A stretch of 36,507 bases of DNA from Myxococcales bacterium (lineage in GTDB: Bacteria; Myxococcota_A; Bradymonadia; UBA4248): positions 1-36,507 of the forward strand of contig SFMP01000147.1 of assembly GCA_004554395.1 (NCBI GenBank), in the 5' to 3' direction. The notes below the pieces were generated by a model. The model searched no databases and was not told the origin of the DNA. It worked only from the letters and a program-made list of their open reading frames with translations. Shown piece after piece: positions 33,878 to 36,507 of this stretch. The position numbers were made by a program, and so were the translations under genes. Position 1 is the first letter of the stretch. Each line of letters opens with the position of its first letter.

Positions 33878-34996
33878 ATGACTTCGACGAACGATAAATC
33901 CAGCATGCAATGTGACCAAACATCGACATCTCACGACGTTCAAAAATCCGGCGTTCTAGCCAAATCCGACATTCGCAGCACGCTACCCGAAGAACTCGAA
34001 ACGATACTCGTCGACGAACTCGGCGAAAAAAAGTTCCGTACCGCTCAAATCCTTCGATGGGTCTTTGAAAAACGCGCCCAATCCTGGGACGAAATGACAA
34101 ATCTCTCCAAATCCCTCCGCGAAAAACTCGCCAATCGATTCGATCTCGCTCCCTTGCCCATCGCAGAAGAGCACATTGCCAAAGATGGCACGAACAAGAT
34201 CGCCTTCCCGCTCCACGACGGCAGCATCGTCGAATCCGTTCTCATCCCCACCCCCGACCGGCTCACGCTATGCGTATCGTCACAAGTCGGTTGCAAATTC
34301 GGTTGCGCTTTCTGCCGCACCGCTACGCTCGGATTCCATCGCCATCTATCGGCAAGCGAAATCGTTCAACAAGTCCTCGTCGCTCAAGAAGTCGCCCATC
34401 GTCGACTCGATCGACGCATCACAAACATCGTATTTATGGGCATGGGCGAGCCACTCGATAATTACGAAAACGTCGTTAGAGCACTCAAAATCCTACTCCA
34501 CTCGCAAACGCTCGACTTTTCGCGTCGAAAAATAACCCTCTCCACCGTCGGTCACGTCACAGGGCTCCAAGCACTCGCTCGCGAAAATCTCGGCATCAAT
34601 CTAGCCATTAGTTTGCACGCCGCCAGCGACGAATTGCGCAGCCAAATCATGCCTGCCAATCGCATTTGGTCACTCGACGAACTTTTCAATACGCTACGTG
34701 CTTTCCCGCTCGACGCCCGTCAACGCATCACCTTCGAATACATCATCATCCACGATCTCAATCACAGCGCTCACGACGCCAATCTGCTCGTCAAGCGACT
34801 CCACGGCATTCCGGCAAAAGTCAATCTCATCGGCTTCAACGCCTTCGATGGTTGCAAATTCCAATCACCTACCGAAGCCGAAATCGTCGATTTTCAAGAA
34901 CGACTCCTTCGCAAAGGGCTATCGACATCGCTACGGCTTCCTCGCGGCGACGACGAACTCGCCGCTTGCGGACAACTCGGCCACAAAGGCGAATAA
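33878..34996 (+). CDS. rlmN: Dual-specificity 23S rRNA/tRNA adenine-C2 methyltransferase
   Basis: Radical SAM methylase that makes 2-methyladenosine in 23S rRNA (A2503) and, in many bacteria, at tRNA A37. The 372-residue protein has an N-terminal accessory domain (about 30-95: LGEKKFRTAQILRWVFEKRA, SWDEMTNLSKSLRE). The cluster motif CX3CX2C is at Cys139, Cys143 and Cys146 in SSQVGCKFGCAFC. The conserved Cys132 (LCVSSQ) and C-terminal Cys364 (AACGQL) are the pair used in the Cys-methyl mechanism. FMGMGEPLDNY, STVGHVTG, ISLHAASDELR and FEYIIIHDLNHS match the family throughout. ATG 33878 gives a normal start; the frame is open back to 33464 through the repeated region. It is convergent with the sheath-like gene, 37 bp apart. 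Confidence 0.96.
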   Translation: MTSTNDKSSMQCDQTSTSHDVQKSGVLAKSDIRSTLPEELETILVDELGEKKFRTAQILRWVFEKRAQSWDEMTNLSKSLREKLANRFDLAPLPIAEEHIAKDGTNKIAFPLHDGSIVESVLIPTPDRLTLCVSSQVGCKFGCAFCRTATLGFHRHLSASEIVQQVLVAQEVAHRRLDRRITNIVFMGMGEPLDNYENVVRALKILLHSQTLDFSRRKITLSTVGHVTGLQALARENLGINLAISLHAASDELRSQIMPANRIWSLDELFNTLRAFPLDARQRITFEYIIIHDLNHSAHDANLLVKRLHGIPAKVNLIGFNAFDGCKFQSPTEAEIVDFQERLLRKGLSTSLRLPRGDDELAACGQLGHKGE

Positions 34997-35013
34997 CGCA
35001 TCAAAGCGGCGAA

Positions 35014-35027
35014 GGCTGTGCGCAGCC
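35014..35027. terminator. Small hairpin between convergent genes
   Basis: GGCTG-TGCG-CAGCC sits in the 37-bp gap between the rlmN stop and the stop of the leftward sheath-like gene. The stem is only five pairs and no T run follows, so its role in termination is uncertain. Confidence 0.3.
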
Positions 35028-35033
35028 CCAATG

Positions 35034-36023
35034 CTAACAAAAGTCGAATCGTATACTGCGCACGCGCTTGGGATATTTCAAAATGATTTCGACGACGGGC
35101 GCATCGGGGGTGCCCCACGAAGCCGTTTCTTCGTCGCATCGCACGTGATAATCGACGATTTGCCCACGCGACTTGGCTCGCATGAGCACAGCCGTAGCAC
35201 ACCGAGCTAAAGCCCCCCATAAATCCCGATTGTTCGTCGGATGCGCCGCAAGACACGTCGCACAAGCGTCTTGCAAAGTCGCTTGTAGCTGCGCTTCGAA
35301 AGCCGACTCCTCGTCGGCAAATACCTGCACATCGGGCGCATCGACTTTTGGCGCCATTTCGGTACGAAGCGATCCACTCGATCCATATAGAGCGACGACG
35401 CGACGCCTCCCGACAACCTTGCCGACGAGCACTGCAACACCACTGTGCGCAAGAGTCTGCGCCGCATCGAGCGAGATATCGGGCATGTCGTGCACGCCAC
35501 GAAGATATGGAGCACACCCCAAAACGAGTGGTGCAGCAAGGCACGACGCGGGGAGTTTATCGGCAGAACGCCGCCCCGGCGTAACCGTTTGAATGCGAGG
35601 CCAAGTCAACGTCGCAAAACGAGGAAGACACTTCTGACGCGCCACGATTTCTTCTATCGACGCCCGTTCCTCCGGATCGAGTAATACAACCATATCGCGC
35701 CTGGCACTCGATTTGGCGCAAATGCTACACACGTCGTCTTGAATCTGCGCGTCGCTAATCCCCGGTAACACGATCGCATCGAGATCTTCAGCCGCATCGA
35801 TGAGCCTCTCGACAGCCTCCACAACCGAGCTCAATTGGCTCGGATCGGCATGCACCGCCGTCGTGCGATCAATCCCATTCATCGTCGCATGACAAGCGGC
35901 ATGCGCCGCCAAATAATCGTCGCGCTCGATCAATCCACATATCGCCTGAAACTTCGAAAAAGAATCGGTGCGCACGACGTGCGCAGGCGCATTGGGCAAT
36001 GATTGAACAATTCCGAGATTCAT
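35034..36023 (-). CDS. Contractile-tail-sheath-like protein, short form
   Basis: A 329-residue protein that I match by pattern, not by database, to phage or R-type contractile tail sheath proteins. The N-terminal part has TDSFSKFQAICGLIERDDYL and AAHAACHATMNG, like the sheath 'region F..FG..L..AV..FF.NGG'. The middle has AIVLPGISDAQI, MVVLLDPEE and a block FATLTWPRIQTVTPG...LPASCLAAPLVLG...RGVHDMP, like 'ALYYPWV...PSG.VAG...RG...AP'. The C-terminal domain NRDLWGALARCATAVLMRAKSRG, DYHVRCDEETAS and VVEIILKYP with a final IRFDF resembles the most conserved sheath end. It is shorter than typical sheaths (400-500). AGAGGAG lies 6 nt before ATG 36023. No other tail gene is in the window; neighbours to the right are outside it. 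It could be an orphan, or the edge of an injection-system locus. Confidence 0.55.
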   Translation of the reverse strand: MNLGIVQSLPNAPAHVVRTDSFSKFQAICGLIERDDYLAAHAACHATMNGIDRTTAVHADPSQLSSVVEAVERLIDAAEDLDAIVLPGISDAQIQDDVCSICAKSSARRDMVVLLDPEERASIEEIVARQKCLPRFATLTWPRIQTVTPGRRSADKLPASCLAAPLVLGCAPYLRGVHDMPDISLDAAQTLAHSGVAVLVGKVVGRRRVVALYGSSGSLRTEMAPKVDAPDVQVFADEESAFEAQLQATLQDACATCLAAHPTNNRDLWGALARCATAVLMRAKSRGQIVDYHVRCDEETASWGTPDAPVVEIILKYPKRVRSIRFDFC

Positions 36024-36064
36024 GTCTTTCTCCTCTTCTCCTTGCGATCCTATCAAAACGCCTA

Positions 36065-36087
36065 CACAGATCTATACAAGATCTGTG
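36065..36087. promoter_or_regulatory. Perfect inverted repeat upstream of the sheath-like gene
   Basis: CACAGATC (36065-36072) and GATCTGTG (36080-36087) form an eight-base perfect inverted repeat around a 7-nt spacer, about 40 bp upstream of the leftward sheath-like gene. CTTCTTTT follows on the + strand. It may be an operator for that gene or a terminator for transcription entering from the left. Confidence 0.5.
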
Positions 36088-36212
36088 CTTCTTTTGACTC
36101 ACTAAAAATACCCGAAAACGCATTGCCTTGTGAAGATCCTTCTATGACCACAACTCAACTATCGACCAACTTCAAGACGTCATCCCGTTCATTCTGATAA
36201 TCTCATAGAACG

Positions 36213-36507
36213 TCAATTGTCACACTCGAGATAATTGAATTGTATTTCACAAGATAGAAAACCCAAAATGCCATCGTCAGGATGATACTCACTGGATGTA
36301 ATATCTAGGATGATTACTTTCACATCACAGGATGGAACATCTAGGATGATTACTTTCACATCACAGGATGTAATATCTAGGATGATTACTTTCACATCAC
36401 AGGATGTAACATCTAGGATGATTACTTTCACATCACAGGATGTAACATCTAGGATGATTACTTTCACATCACAGGATGTAACATCTAAGATGATTACTTT
36501 CACATCA
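36213..36507 (-). CDS. Possible 12-residue repeat protein, cut off by the window end
   Basis: The array's leftward strand is open from the window edge to a stop at 36213 and would encode repeats of VKVIILDVTSCD followed by a diverged 30-residue tail (LSCEIQFNYLECDN). Substitutions among copies are partly conservative in this frame (DVTS, DITS, DVPS). But the 36-bp unit is a multiple of three, so one frame on the + strand is open as well, and no ribosome site or start can be seen. I regard coding here as possible, not established. The window stops inside it, so the N-terminus is unknown. Confidence 0.25.
   Translation of the reverse strand, partial: DVKVIILDVTSCDVKVIILDVTSCDVKVIILDVTSCDVKVIILDITSCDVKVIILDVPSCDVKVIILDITSSEYHPDDGILGFLSCEIQFNYLECDN
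36307..36507. repeat. 36-bp tandem repeat array continuing past the window end
   Basis: AGGATGATTACTTTCACATC recurs at 36307, 36343, 36379, 36415, 36451 and (as AAGATG) 36487: five and a half head-to-tail units of exactly 36 bp, plus a diverged, shorter unit at about 36279. Units have no spacers. Each contains the near-palindrome GATGTAACATC. Copies differ at a few positions (GTAACATC, GTAATATC, GGAACATC). The array runs off the right edge, so its full length is not known. Confidence 0.95.

Noticed and set aside
35034..36023. Complete prophage or type VI system
   Set aside because: Only one sheath-like gene is present, with no tube, baseplate, capsid, integrase or TssJLM genes in the window.
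36307..36507. CRISPR array (36-bp repeat length)
   Set aside because: The units are contiguous with no unique spacers and no cas genes are near, so it is a tandem repeat.

Overview
The window looks like chromosomal DNA of an anaerobic Gram-negative bacterium with a myxobacterium- or Bradymonadales-like gene style. That placement is inference. It rests on a Ser/Thr kinase fused to TPR-like repeats, several large TPR proteins, many lipoproteins (some Cys-rich), Asn/Ser repeat proteins with a Cys-TM-ArgArg tail, and a beta-propeller lipoprotein. Anaerobic or microaerobic fermentation is suggested by the [FeFe]-hydrogenase maturase HydG with its TM1266-type regulator, an A-type flavodiiron protein and a D-lactate dehydrogenase. 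I recognise no tRNA, rRNA, CRISPR array, transposase or integrase.

Layout. 1-5.6 kb (+): GC-rich repeat, promoter, TPR-kinase, terminator, structured intergenic region, secreted nuclease/phosphatase-like lipoprotein, folK. 5.6-7.4 kb (-): hydG preceded by its regulator. 7.6-12.8 kb (+): dus, a 730-residue TPR protein, a hairpin-rich gap, then yicC overlapping a lipoprotein cytochrome c. 12.9-15.3 kb (+): two tandem CAP-domain genes, both damaged. 15.3-19.8 kb (-): a run of envelope genes (TPR protein, small lipoprotein, polytopic membrane protein, Cys-rich lipoprotein, TPR/coiled-coil membrane protein) with a 4 x 21-bp tandem repeat. 20.1-25.1 kb (+): flavodiiron protein, HEAT-like exported protein and uvrA, closely spaced. 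25.1-28.4 kb: hairpin cluster, then two translationally coupled AAA-ATPase/PD-(D/E)XK paralogs (-). 28.6-33.4 kb (-): D-lactate dehydrogenase, a small unknown protein, a 1043-residue propeller lipoprotein whose start region is repeated three times. 33.9-36.5 kb: rlmN (+), a short contractile-tail-sheath-like protein (-), and a 36-bp tandem array that runs off the window.

Housekeeping functions present are folate synthesis (folK), tRNA and rRNA modification (dus, rlmN), RNA turnover (yicC) and excision repair (uvrA). The accessory parts most worth a second look are the orphan sheath-like gene beside the 36-bp array, the coupled ATPase-nuclease pair, the decaying CAP/C-terminal-anchor pair, and a family of hairpin-cluster intergenic elements.
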